Source: Paludibacteraceae bacterium (GTDB lineage: Bacteria > Bacteroidota > Bacteroidia > Bacteroidales > Paludibacteraceae). Taken from it: a stretch of 8,944 bases of DNA. The stretch spans positions 1 to 8,944 of the forward strand of contig CANFFA010000072.1 in NCBI GenBank assembly GCA_947445425.1, read 5' to 3'. This document shows positions 1 to 5,940 of the stretch, piece by piece; within the stretch, counting starts at the first letter, position 1, and each line of letters starts with the position of its first letter. The translations under genes were made by a program, and so were the position numbers. The notes under the pieces are model-generated. The model was not told the DNA's origin. It searched no databases and worked only from the letters and a program-made list of their open reading frames with translations.

Positions 1-164
1 ATCATTTTAGCTTCATTTTCAAACTCAGTAACGGTCATCTCTTTGGTGATAATCATTACAGGGGTGCCGTCCGTTTCTTTTTCGATTGCACTAAACACAT
101 CTAAAAGGTCGGAAGTAATGAATGCTGTTTGAGTGCTGGGTTGGGTAATTTTATAGGCTATCAT
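1..164 (-). CDS. Small hypothetical protein of the putative mobile element (C-terminus outside window)
   Basis: The minus-strand reading frame opens with ATG at 164-162 and stays open for 54 codons to the window edge, so only the N-terminal part is visible. It begins MIAYKITQPSTQTAFITSDL and continues through an acidic stretch (DVFSAIEKETDG) and a TVTEFENEA segment. I see no signal peptide, membrane segment or known catalytic motif. Its start overlaps the end of the preceding 87-codon gene by 14 nt, which suggests translational coupling in one early operon. Alternating beta-like and charged segments resemble small uncharacterised prophage or ICE proteins of Bacteroidota, but this is an impression and not a family assignment. 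Function unknown. Confidence 0.6.
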   Translation of the reverse strand, partial: MIAYKITQPSTQTAFITSDLLDVFSAIEKETDGTPVMIITKEMTVTEFENEAKM

Positions 165-414
165 GGAGACATGGCGTTAAATCAGACATAAGCTCTAAAT
201 CATTGTGCAGCTTTTCAATGGAGAATTCACCTTTGATGGCGTGGCAGAAAACATTCACTTTTGAATCTGCAAACTTTCTATTGATCAGCTTCAAGTACGG
301 AAGTTTATCCAGCCTATCGGCAAAAAGAGATGCGTGCAAGGAATCTTTTATTGGCATTTGAATTTCAACCTTTCTGTTGCCTTCACTTACTATGATATTT
401 GTCTTGTTTGGCAT
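151..414 (-). CDS. Hypothetical 87-residue protein
   Basis: A small soluble protein of 87 residues, start MPNKTNIIVSEGNRKVEIQM, with no signal peptide, membrane helix or recognisable catalytic motif. It is rich in charged residues and has two Cys residues (one in the NVFCHAIKGEF segment, one near the C-terminus). It lies 53 nt downstream of the 70-residue Cro-like gene and overlaps the next small gene by 14 nt, so all three are probably cotranscribed leftward from the divergent promoter region. The overlap and the tight co-directional arrangement are the best evidence that it is real. I do not recognise the family. Its context next to a CI-like repressor suggests an early or accessory gene of a mobile element. 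Confidence 0.55.
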   Translation of the reverse strand: MPNKTNIIVSEGNRKVEIQMPIKDSLHASLFADRLDKLPYLKLINRKFADSKVNVFCHAIKGEFSIEKLHNDLELMSDLTPCLHDSL

Positions 415-439
415 ATTATTTGAATTTATTTAGTGAGAA

Positions 440-460
440 TAGGTGGATTCGCACCACCTA
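440..460. repeat. Perfect 7-bp hairpin between two small genes
   Basis: TAGGTGG (440-446) and CCACCTA (454-460) are perfect inverted repeats around a 7-nt loop (ATTCGCA). The hairpin lies in the 53-nt gap between the 70-residue gene and the 87-residue gene. There is no T-tract on the minus-strand 3' side, so it is not a canonical intrinsic terminator. It could be an RNA stability or processing element, or a protein-binding site. Confidence 0.45.
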
Positions 461-467
461 CGTTGCG

Positions 468-680
468 TCAGGAAATAGGTTTATTTGTTTGACTAAAAAT
501 TTTCTTTCCTGCAAGCATTTCTATAACTCGCTGATGTCTTTCGGGAATATTTGAGCGACCCGCATACCAATTTTTGTATATCTCATTGGTTATCACACAC
601 TCATTAATGATCTTGGCTTTAATTTCAGAAATCTTTCCAAATTGAACAGAGTCAATGTACATTTTAAATTTATTATTCAT
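468..680 (-). CDS. Putative Cro-like small DNA-binding protein
   Basis: A 70-residue basic protein. Its middle segment, about residues 31-55 (NEIYKNWYAGRSNIPERHQ and onward), reads like the second half of a helix-turn-helix: an x-x-Y-x-x-W-x-x-G-x-x-x-P pattern seen in small Cro-like regulators of Bacteroidota mobile elements, followed by an amphipathic helix (RVIEMLAGK). It is transcribed divergently from the XRE-type repressor, the place where a Cro-type antagonist sits in a phage or ICE switch. A good Bacteroidota promoter (TTG, 20 nt, TAATTTTG) precedes it. The start ATG at 680-678 is about 25 nt from the expected transcription start. The DNA-binding role is inferred from a weak motif plus position; it could equally be an unrelated small early protein. 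Confidence 0.55.
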   Translation of the reverse strand: MNNKFKMYIDSVQFGKISEIKAKIINECVITNEIYKNWYAGRSNIPERHQRVIEMLAGKKIFSQTNKPIS

Positions 681-683
681 ATC

Positions 684-702
684 TTTGCGTGATTAGTGTA
701 AA
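684..702. promoter_or_regulatory. Possible second operator near the Cro-like gene's transcription start
   Basis: TTTGCGTGATT at 684-694 repeats, with one mismatch in 11, the left part of the main palindrome (TTTGCGTTATT at 726-736), offset by 42 bp, about four helical turns. An imperfect inverted arm, GTAAA at 698-702, pairs with TTTGC at 684-688 with one mismatch. It falls just downstream of the minus-strand -7 box, close to the expected transcription start, where a repressor would block the leftward operon. Inferred from sequence only. Confidence 0.4.
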
Positions 703-710
703 CTGCACTA

Positions 711-741
711 CAAAATTACTACATATTTGCGTTATTGGCAA
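711..741 (-). promoter_or_regulatory. Promoter of the leftward small-gene operon
   Basis: On the minus strand, TTG (741-739), a 20-nt spacer and TAATTTTG (718-711) match the Bacteroidota primary sigma-factor consensus (TTTG at -33, about 19-21 nt, TAnnTTTG at -7). The -7 box ends 30 nt before the ATG of the Cro-like gene. The -33 box lies inside the palindromic candidate operator. Confidence 0.65.
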
Positions 742-743
742 AT
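725..743. promoter_or_regulatory. Palindromic candidate operator between divergent regulators
   Basis: ATTTGC (725-730) and GCAAAT (738-743) form perfect 6-bp inverted arms around a 7-bp centre (GTTATTG). The size fits a dimeric HTH repressor site. It covers the -33 box of the leftward promoter, and its centre contains the TTG (735-737) that could be the -33 box of the rightward repressor promoter. One bound dimer could therefore act on both promoters. The likely ligand is the adjacent XRE protein, by inference. Confidence 0.55.
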
Positions 744-767
744 TAACTATACATAATAGCAATTTTG
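735..767 (+). promoter_or_regulatory. Probable promoter of the XRE repressor gene
   Basis: TTG (735-737), a 22-nt spacer and CAATTTTG (760-767) approximate the Bacteroidota consensus, with one mismatch at the first base of the -7 box and a slightly long spacer. It leaves a leader of about 50 nt before the ATG at 823. It is weaker than the opposing leftward promoter, as is usual for a repressor maintenance promoter. Confidence 0.4.
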
Positions 768-822
768 TTTTTCTGAATTATTTCAAAAATCTCAATATCA
801 ACAAAATACAAAACAACCCATC

Positions 823-1197
823 ATGGATATTTTAAAAAATATTTCAGCCATCATGGAGGCAAAAAGACTGTTACAGAAAGACATTGCCATTGGGATGGGG
901 CTTTCAATTTCTGCAATTAGCCATTTACTGAATGGCAGCAGGGAGTTAAAAGTAAAAGACCTTGACAAAATCGCAAAAGCACTCGAAGTTGAAGTTATTG
1001 ATTTATTCACCTATCCTGATAAATATAAAAAATCAGAAAGCGACACGACTTCAGTTGAAATTCACAACACTCAAAAAAATGAAGAAAACCCATACAAATT
1101 ACTGTATGAGTTGCAAAAAGAAATGATGGATTTATTCCAAGAAAACGAGAAATTAAAAAAGCACTCTGTAAAAATGTCTACTGCGAACGTAGGGTAA
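823..1197 (+). CDS. XRE/CI-family transcriptional repressor with C-terminal coiled coil
   Basis: A 124-residue protein with an N-terminal HTH_3 (Cro/CI) domain at about residues 5-62. KRLLQKDIAIGMGLS forms the scaffold and first helices, SISAISHLLNGSR (28-40) is the turn and recognition helix, and LDKIAKALEVEVIDLF (47-62) is the family's closing helix. A polar linker follows. Residues 91-113 (YKLLYELQKEMMDLF and onward) show heptad-like L/M/F spacing, suggesting a short coiled coil for oligomerisation. It has no peptidase or LexA-like cleavage domain, so induction would not be by RecA-stimulated autocleavage. It faces the Cro-like gene across a shared 142-bp promoter region with a palindromic candidate operator. 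It most likely represses the leftward operon of the element and may regulate itself. Its target specificity cannot be read from the sequence. Confidence 0.88.
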   Translation: MDILKNISAIMEAKRLLQKDIAIGMGLSISAISHLLNGSRELKVKDLDKIAKALEVEVIDLFTYPDKYKKSESDTTSVEIHNTQKNEENPYKLLYELQKEMMDLFQENEKLKKHSVKMSTANVG

Positions 1198-1276
1198 AGA
1201 TGCAAGTTAAAAGAATATTATTTCAAACTGCAACCTAAGAAGTAAATCTCAATTGAAAGGTTAAACTATTCACATT

Positions 1277-1323
1277 CAGAGCAGACTCAAACAGACTAAC
1301 AGACACAAACAGACTAAACAGAG
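1277..1323. repeat. CAGAC direct-repeat cluster beside the putative attachment site
   Basis: CAGAC or a near variant occurs six times in 47 bp (from 1277, 1282, 1292, 1300, 1310 and 1319). The longest copy, CAAACAGACTAA, is present exactly twice, at 1288-1299 and 1306-1317, with an 18-bp offset. Short direct repeats flanking a recombination core are typical of arm-type integrase or excisionase sites of tyrosine-recombinase elements. That role is inferred here; a simple low-complexity expansion is also possible. Confidence 0.45.
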
Positions 1324-1368
1324 CAACGGCAGCTCATTTACAAACAGCGCTTTAAATAAGGTTAGGAG

Positions 1369-1387
1369 TTTCCCTCCAGCTCCACTA
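1369..1387 (+). mobile_element. Putative attachment site: 3'-end remnant of tmRNA (or a tRNA)
   Basis: CCCTC (1372-1376), CAGCTCC (1377-1383) and A (1384) have the order expected for the T-stem 3' strand, acceptor-stem 3' strand and discriminator base. CAGCTCC plus A matches the well-known end of tmRNA, which pairs with GGGGCUG at its 5' end. The matching T-loop and T-stem 5' half are absent: upstream is GGAGTTT rather than GAGGG plus TTCRANY. Only the last 15-19 bases therefore survive. This is what an integrated element leaves at its distal junction when an integrase uses the 3' end of an RNA gene. The intact gene would lie left of the window. A tRNA with the same acceptor end is an alternative source. 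Confidence 0.55.
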
Positions 1388-1396
1388 AAACCGCAA

Positions 1397-1433
1397 CCGC
1401 CTGATGATCGAAAGATTATCAGGCGGTTTTTTT
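1397..1433 (+). terminator. Strong rho-independent terminator, probably formerly that of the tmRNA/tRNA gene
   Basis: CCGCCTGATGATC (1397-1409) pairs with 1414-1426 over 13 bp, with a single G-T wobble, closed by a GAAA (GNRA) tetraloop, followed by seven T residues. It begins 10 nt after the RNA-gene-like 3' end. This is the position of a native terminator for a stable RNA gene, now separated from the gene's body. The repressor gene upstream (stop at 1197) could also use it. Confidence 0.9.
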
Positions 1434-1494
1434 ATTATAAAGCACATTGAACTGCATATTGGTATAGAATTGAAATTAACACTCCAACTACTTC

Positions 1495-1537
1495 AAAAAA
1501 AGGTCACGATAAAGCATTCTTTACCGTGACCTTTTTT
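1495..1537 (-). terminator. Bidirectional-looking terminator of mdh
   Basis: GGTCACGATAAAG (1502-1514) pairs with CTTTACCGTGACC (1519-1531) with one A/C mismatch and a 4-nt loop. It is flanked by seven A residues on the left and six T residues on the right. Read on the minus strand, the A run gives the U-tract, 30-40 nt past the mdh stop codon. The right-hand T run would also let it stop rightward transcription coming from the element side. Confidence 0.88.
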
Positions 1538-1567
1538 AATTCAATTTACAGCTTTAAAATTCAGCAA

Positions 1568-2509
1568 TTACAAAGCTTTGATTTCTTTCAAGATATCATT
1601 TGTTGCTCTTACAGCAGCAGCGCTCTTGTCGAACAATGCTTTTTCTTCAGCATTTAATTTGTAGTCAATGATTTCTTCTATACCGTTTTTACCAATTACT
1701 GTTGGCACACCGATACAGATATCACTTTGACCATATTCGCCTTCTAAGAATGCACAGCAAGGGATGATTTTCTTTTGATCGTGAATGATAGATTCAACCA
1801 AATAAGCAGAAGCAGCACCTGGAGCATACCAAGCAGAAGTACCCAAAAGACCAGTCAATGTTGCACCACCTACCATGGTATCCGCTACTACTTTATCCAA
1901 AGTTGCCTTATCCAAAATATCAGCTACTGGACGACCTTTATAAGAAGCAAAACGAGTCAATGGAATCATAGTCGTATCACCGTGTCCACCAATTACTAAA
2001 CCTTCTACTTCATTAGGATTAGCGTTCAATGCTTTAGCCAAATAACATTTAAAACGTGCACTATCCAAAGTACCGCCCATTCCAATTAATTTGTTTTTTG
2101 CAATGCCTGTTGCTTTCAAAGCCAAATAGGTCATTGTATCCATAGGGTTACTTACGATTACAACGATTGCGTTAGGAGAGTATTTCAAAAGGTTTTCTAC
2201 TACACTTTTAACAATACCTGCATTCACACCAATCAACTCTTCACGGGTCATTCCTGGCTTGCGAGGAAGACCAGAAGTAATTACCACAACATCAGAATTA
2301 GCCGTTTGAGCATAATCATTTGTACAACCCACAATCGTACTGTCATAACCCAAAAGAGTAGCCGTTTGTAACATATCCAATGCCTTTCCTTCGGCAATAC
2401 CTTCTTTGACATCCAACATTACAATTTGATCCGCCACTTCGTTGAATAAAAGAACATTTACACATGTAGCACCAACATTTCCAGCGCCCACTACGGTTAC
2501 TTTTGACAT
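1568..2509 (-). CDS. mdh: Malate dehydrogenase (LDH-like, NAD-dependent)
   Basis: This cytoplasmic enzyme interconverts malate and oxaloacetate with NAD in the TCA cycle. The 313 residues are the usual length for the LDH-like bacterial MDH group. The Rossmann motif GAGNVG is at 8-13, and the acidic residue D33 (MLDV) should bind the NAD ribose. The active-site loop LPRKPGMTR carries R83 at the position that specifies malate over lactate, and R89. N121 (VSNPMD), D149 and R152 (GTLDSAR), and the catalytic H176 (GGHGD) are all present. No missing residue or truncation was found. The ATG at 2509-2507 begins directly before the dinucleotide fold. A -7 box lies about 57 nt upstream and a hairpin terminator about 35 nt past the stop, so it is probably monocistronic. 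It diverges from pgk. Confidence 0.97.
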   Translation of the reverse strand: MSKVTVVGAGNVGATCVNVLLFNEVADQIVMLDVKEGIAEGKALDMLQTATLLGYDSTIVGCTNDYAQTANSDVVVITSGLPRKPGMTREELIGVNAGIVKSVVENLLKYSPNAIVVIVSNPMDTMTYLALKATGIAKNKLIGMGGTLDSARFKCYLAKALNANPNEVEGLVIGGHGDTTMIPLTRFASYKGRPVADILDKATLDKVVADTMVGGATLTGLLGTSAWYAPGAASAYLVESIIHDQKKIIPCCAFLEGEYGQSDICIGVPTVIGKNGIEEIIDYKLNAEEKALFDKSAAAVRATNDILKEIKAL

Positions 2510-2565
2510 AATAGTTTATTTTTAAAAATTTGATTTAATAATTTATCTTTAGAAGTATTTTGTGA

Positions 2566-2573
2566 CAAAGATA
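2566..2573 (-). promoter_or_regulatory. mdh promoter -7 box
   Basis: On the minus strand TATCTTTG (2573-2566) is an exact TAnnTTTG match, giving a leader of about 50 nt before the mdh ATG. A TTTG further upstream (2594-2591) sits 17 nt away, slightly closer than the usual -33 spacing. An exact inverted copy of the box lies at 2600-2607. Confidence 0.6.
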
Positions 2574-2599
2574 CAAATTTAAATTAATTTCAAAAATAA

Positions 2600-2607
2600 T
2601 ATCTTTG
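2600..2607 (+). promoter_or_regulatory. Second plus-strand -7-like box in the mdh/pgk gap
   Basis: TATCTTTG on the plus strand is an exact inverted copy of the mdh -7 box (2566-2573), with 26 nt between them. It could be a distal pgk promoter with a leader near 140 nt, but no TTG lies at the expected -33 position, so the call is weak. Confidence 0.3.
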
Positions 2608-2683
2608 ATAATTTCAAATGCCTTTGCCCTATAATTTAGTCAAAAGCTTTTTGAGATAGGGTACTTCATAATAAGATTTTTTG

Positions 2684-2691
2684 TACCTTTG
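2684..2691 (+). promoter_or_regulatory. pgk promoter -7 box
   Basis: TACCTTTG matches TAnnTTTG and sits in a TTTTTTGTACCTTTGTG context typical of Bacteroidota promoters. It predicts a transcription start near 2697 and a leader of about 55 nt before the ATG at 2753. No clear -33 TTG is seen at the right distance. It also argues against any pgk start upstream of about 2697. Confidence 0.6.
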
Positions 2692-2752
2692 TGTCGAAAT
2701 TTTAGGAATTTATACAATTAGAAATTATTCATTAATCAAAATAAAAAACTGT

Positions 2753-4006
2753 ATGCAAACGATTGAAAAATTTAATTTTGCAGGTAAAAAAGCCTTTGTT
2801 CGCGTGGACTTTAACGTTCCGATGAATGAAGCTATTATTACCGACGACACTCGTATTCGTGCTGCTTTACCTACCTTGAAAAAAATCTTGGCAGATGGTG
2901 GAAGTGTAATTATTGCTTCACACATGGGTCGTCCGAAAAAGAATCCAGACAGTAAATACACTTTGCAAGCCATTCTTCCTCACGTATCTAAGTTATTGGG
3001 TGTAGAGGTTAAATTTGCAGCCGACTGTGCTGATGCCGCAGCAGCTGCCGCAGCTTTACAACCAGGAGAAGCTTTGTTGTTGGAAAACCTACGTTTCTAT
3101 GCAGAAGAAGAAGGCAAAGCTCGTTTGGCTGACGGAGCAAGTGATGAAGAAAAAGCTGAAGCAAAAAAAGCAATAAAAGAGAGTCAAAAAACATTTACCG
3201 CTACATTGGCTTCTTATGCTGATTGTTATGTGAATGATGCATTTGGAACTGCACACCGTGCACACGCTTCTACTGCGTTAATTGCTAAACATTTTGACGA
3301 AAGCAATAAAATGTTTGGTTACTTAATGGAAAAAGAAGTTATTGCTGTACAAAAAGTAATGACTGATACCGCTCGTCCATTTACAGCGATCATGGGTGGA
3401 TCTAAAGTTTCTTCTAAAATTGACATCATCGAAAACTTGTTGTCAAAAGTTGACAATTTGATTATTACAGGTGGTATGTCATTTACCTTCGTAAAAGCTT
3501 TGGGTGGACAAATTGGAAATTCACTTTGTGAAGATGATAAATTGGAACTTGCACTTGAATTGATTGACAAAGCAAAAGCAAACGGTGTTAAATTGGTATT
3601 GCCTGTTGATGCAAAAATTGCAGATGCATTTAACAATGATGCCAATACTCAATTCGTTCCAGACAACGAAGTACCAGAAGGTTGGTTAGGTTTGGACATT
3701 GGTCCTAAAACAGAAGCTATTTTTGCCGAGGTTATCAAAGCTTCTAAAACGATTCTGTGGAACGGACCTACCGGTGTATTTGAATTTGAGAACTTCTCTC
3801 ATGGCTCTCGTACTGTCGGTGAAGCCATTGCAGCAGCAACTAAAAATGGCGCCTTCTCACTTGTTGGTGGTGGTGATTCTGTAGCTTGTGTAAATAAATT
3901 CGGATTGGTTGATAGCGTTTCTTATGTATCAACCGGTGGTGGTGCCTTGTTAGAAGCCATCGAAGGTCGCGTATTGCCAGGTATTGAAGCCATTCGTGGG
4001 TTTTAA
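2753..4006 (+). CDS. pgk: Phosphoglycerate kinase
   Basis: Cytoplasmic glycolytic enzyme that transfers phosphate between 1,3-bisphosphoglycerate and ADP. The 417 residues contain the family landmarks in order: RVDFNVP (17-23), the substrate-binding SHMGRP (56-61), [13 protein letters not shown] (161-173), [10 protein letters not shown] (215-224), the nucleotide-site WNGPTGVFE (336-344), GGGDS (372-376) and STGGGA (393-398). A lysine- and glutamate-rich insert at about 118-150, relative to E. coli Pgk, is as I know it from Bacteroidota homologues. An alanine run follows the N-terminal substrate region (about 94-101). I chose the ATG at 2753. The frame is open upstream to a TTG at 2681, but that would add 24 residues not seen in the family and overlap the promoter box. 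A strong terminator lies about 80 nt past the stop. Confidence 0.97.
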   Translation: MQTIEKFNFAGKKAFVRVDFNVPMNEAIITDDTRIRAALPTLKKILADGGSVIIASHMGRPKKNPDSKYTLQAILPHVSKLLGVEVKFAADCADAAAAAAALQPGEALLLENLRFYAEEEGKARLADGASDEEKAEAKKAIKESQKTFTATLASYADCYVNDAFGTAHRAHASTALIAKHFDESNKMFGYLMEKEVIAVQKVMTDTARPFTAIMGGSKVSSKIDIIENLLSKVDNLIITGGMSFTFVKALGGQIGNSLCEDDKLELALELIDKAKANGVKLVLPVDAKIADAFNNDANTQFVPDNEVPEGWLGLDIGPKTEAIFAEVIKASKTILWNGPTGVFEFENFSHGSRTVGEAIAAATKNGAFSLVGGGDSVACVNKFGLVDSVSYVSTGGGALLEAIEGRVLPGIEAIRGF

Positions 4007-4054
4007 TGCATAATGCATAATTCATAATTGGGCAATCTGAGTGATTGCTCAATT
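4007..4054 (+). repeat. Tandem 7-bp repeats and adjoining hairpin after pgk
   Basis: TGCATAA (4007-4013), TGCATAA (4014-4020) and TTCATAA (4021-4027) are tandem copies starting at the base after the pgk stop. Overlapping the last copy, AATTGGGCAATC (4026-4037) pairs with GATTGCTCAATT (4043-4054) over 12 bp with one G-T wobble and a 5-nt loop. No T-tract follows, so it is not a standard terminator. It may protect the pgk mRNA 3' end. Confidence 0.5.
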
Positions 4055-4081
4055 AAGGAAACAAGAACTACTTATTAAACT

Positions 4082-4122
4082 AAAAAGCGGAGTGTAACAT
4101 CAGTTGCACTCCGCTTTTTTTT
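4082..4122 (+). terminator. pgk terminator, probably shared with convergent gldG
   Basis: AAGCGGAGTGTAAC (4085-4098) pairs with GTTGCACTCCGCTT (4103-4116) over 14 bp with one wobble and a 4-nt ATCA loop. A run of eight T residues (4115-4122) follows on the plus strand, and five A residues (4082-4086) precede it. It therefore terminates pgk efficiently and can also serve leftward transcription from gldG, whose stop codon is about 70 nt away. Confidence 0.92.
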
Positions 4123-4194
4123 AGTGTTTAACGCTTAATGATTAGTGATTAATGCTTCGAAGAACTAAACGTTAATTATTAAACACTAATCATT
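4121..4194. repeat. Nested, mutually exclusive 11-bp inverted repeats at the gldG 3' end
   Basis: TTAGTGTTTAA (4121-4131) is the exact reverse complement of TTAAACACTAA (4179-4189). AATGATTAGTG (4137-4147) is the exact reverse complement of CACTAATCATT (4184-4194). The two right arms overlap, so only one pairing can form at a time. The second arm includes the gldG stop codon. This resembles a degenerate dispersed palindromic element of the AT-rich kind found between Bacteroidota genes. Its function is unknown. Confidence 0.5.
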
Positions 4195-5881
4195 TATCAA
4201 TCTTCGTATATTTTCTTTTACGCATCATTTGGTAAATAAAACCAGATAACAGAAGTAAAAGTATAGGCAACAATGTATTACTCAACTGCCAAATCATTTT
4301 CTCATCGCTACTAACCCTTTTATTAAGCAATCTCAATTTCAGAGTGCGATTTCTTAATTGCATCCAGCCTTCATTGTCTGCCAGATAAAGCACCGAATTG
4401 AGGATAAAATCCTTGTTCCCAAATTGCTGTCGCATATACCTGTCATATCCTAAAGGTGAAGTGGTACTATCACTGGCAATTCCATTGGTTTCATTGCGAA
4501 TAATATCACCATCAGCAATAAAAATTTGTCGGGTTGGCAAACTCATTTTTCTAAAAGGCTGAGCATTCTTAAGTACGGTTGGCAGAATACGGTTGGCGAA
4601 ATTAGATTCAAAAACCCCTTCTACGGCCACAGCAACCGGGATATAACCCATATTAAAATAAGCGCCATCACTTGCTTTTGGTAGATGTCTCAAATCAATA
4701 GTAGTAGGTGTTGCCACTATGTGTGAATTATTGGAAGTAGCCAATAACAAAGATGGTTTAGCCATCTTATTATCGCCGACAATGTCTATCCCAGAAGAGA
4801 ATTCAGCCCGCACTTCAGTGACATTTCTAGTCACTGGATGTTGATCTGAAGCCAATAAAAGTGGAGAAAAAAACCAAGGAGTTGGTTCAAACTTAGGGGG
4901 TGCACCCACTGCAGCAATGTTCATCGGCATAGAAGCACATTGAATATCTTGCAACAATATTGGATTTATACGTACCCCGTATCTGAACAACTGATCATTT
5001 AAGTTAAGATCCAACTCTATTGCGGGCGACATTCCTGTTTTTGAAAGATTTTCTTTCGCTATGCGCACCGCATCCATTACCCACAACACACGACCACCAT
5101 TCATGATGTATTGATCAATAATGTATTTTTCGTTTTCGGTAAATGGTAAATTAGGCTTAGCAATAACGATGACTTTGTATTGATTTAATATAGAGGCATC
5201 CATACCCAATACGCCACGATCAATTTGAAAATAACGACTCAATGATTTACATATATCATAAGTCTCAGCCTCGGTAAGTTCACCATGCCCTTCCATGAAG
5301 GCAATTTTTGAAACTTGGGTATTCACCAATCTTCTAATACCGTCTGTCAATTCAAATTCAAGATTTTCGATAGAGATATTTAGATTTTCTTCTCCTGAAT
5401 TACCTCGAATATTCTTCAACAAACAAATTGGCACTTTATTCTTTCTATAGCTGATCTCAATCCAAGGAAACAGCACTTTTTGAATTGACTTACCCTCCTT
5501 ATCACGTTCATAAACTGCCGTTGGTTCTAATCCACGGGCTTGCAGTTCCCTGTATCTTTTCTCGCGTTGTTCCTGATTGTCGGCAGCAGAAGGATTTTCG
5601 AAACGAACACTGATACTTTTCCCTGAATAGACTCCCAATTCATCCAAAAGCTCTGCTGTAGATTTCTTAAGGCGTTGAAAACCGGGATTAAGATCACCAT
5701 CCAAATACACCACAACCTCCAAAGGATCTTGGATATTTTCCATTAATTTCTTCGTCTTATTGGATACACTGTAGCGCTTGTCCGTGGTTAAATCAATACG
5801 AAAAAAGAAAAAGTATGAAATGAGTAGTAATCCAACCAAACTGGCTGCAATCAGAAGTTTTTTATTGTTTTGAAAATTCAT
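4190..5881 (-). CDS. gldG: Gliding-motility ABC transporter auxiliary protein GldG
   Basis: A 563-residue membrane-anchored protein matching GldG, the extracytoplasmic partner of permease GldF and ATPase GldA in the Bacteroidota gliding ABC transporter. An N-terminal membrane helix (about 8-27, LLIAASLVGLLLISYFFFF) is followed by the family start DLTTDKRYSVSNKTKKLM (from residue 30) and VVVYLDGDLNPGFQRLK. Then comes the ABC_transp_aux-type domain with VSKIAFMEGHGEL (190-202) and YIMNGGRVLWVMD (258-270), and a C-terminal helix (about 535-552) before a basic tail. Both ends are anchored, with the large middle outside the membrane. gldG usually follows gldF directly; here the upstream neighbour is divergent hisB, and gldG appears to have its own promoter box at 5948-5941. 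Gliding cannot be inferred, since the pair also occurs in non-gliders. Confidence 0.92.
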   Translation of the reverse strand: MNFQNNKKLLIAASLVGLLLISYFFFFRIDLTTDKRYSVSNKTKKLMENIQDPLEVVVYLDGDLNPGFQRLKKSTAELLDELGVYSGKSISVRFENPSAADNQEQREKRYRELQARGLEPTAVYERDKEGKSIQKVLFPWIEISYRKNKVPICLLKNIRGNSGEENLNISIENLEFELTDGIRRLVNTQVSKIAFMEGHGELTEAETYDICKSLSRYFQIDRGVLGMDASILNQYKVIVIAKPNLPFTENEKYIIDQYIMNGGRVLWVMDAVRIAKENLSKTGMSPAIELDLNLNDQLFRYGVRINPILLQDIQCASMPMNIAAVGAPPKFEPTPWFFSPLLLASDQHPVTRNVTEVRAEFSSGIDIVGDNKMAKPSLLLATSNNSHIVATPTTIDLRHLPKASDGAYFNMGYIPVAVAVEGVFESNFANRILPTVLKNAQPFRKMSLPTRQIFIADGDIIRNETNGIASDSTTSPLGYDRYMRQQFGNKDFILNSVLYLADNEGWMQLRNRTLKLRLLNKRVSSDEKMIWQLSNTLLPILLLLLSGFIYQMMRKRKYTKIDK

Positions 5882-5940
5882 ATATTATATCTTTATGGAG
5901 CCCTGTTAAAGCCAAAATGCATGTATTTGTAATGAGCGTG

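Larger units (their letters stand above)
1198..1567. other. Non-coding junction between mobile element and chromosome
   Basis: No credible gene lies in these 370 bases. From left to right they hold a featureless AT-rich stretch (1198-1276), a cluster of CAGAC words (1277-1323), a short segment resembling the 3' end of a tmRNA or tRNA (1369-1387), a strong rightward terminator (1397-1433), about 60 nt with nothing recognisable, and the mdh terminator (1495-1537). I looked for the 5' end of a tmRNA and for an integrase and found neither. Confidence 0.7.

Noticed and set aside
440..460. Hairpin as terminator of the 70-residue gene
   Set aside because: The minus-strand sequence after the stem (TTCTCACTAA) has no T-run, so it is listed only as an inverted repeat.
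1277..1323. CRISPR array
   Set aside because: Repeats are 5-12 bp with irregular short offsets and no spacers of consistent length.
1198..1387. A complete tmRNA gene ending at 1384
   Set aside because: No GGGGCTG-type 5' end, tag reading frame or T-loop is visible upstream; only the last 15-19 bases match.
2681..2752. N-terminal extension of pgk from a TTG codon
   Set aside because: It would add 24 residues unlike any Pgk N-terminus and start inside the -7 promoter box; the ATG at 2753 gives the canonical protein.
2725..2973. Minus-strand open frames inside pgk (also 3009-3194, 3319-3645, 3840-4052)
   Set aside because: They lie antisense to a fully supported pgk and have no family resemblance or expression signals.
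4026..4054. Hairpin after pgk as an intrinsic terminator
   Set aside because: No T-tract follows on either strand; the hairpin at 4085-4116 has one and is the better terminator.
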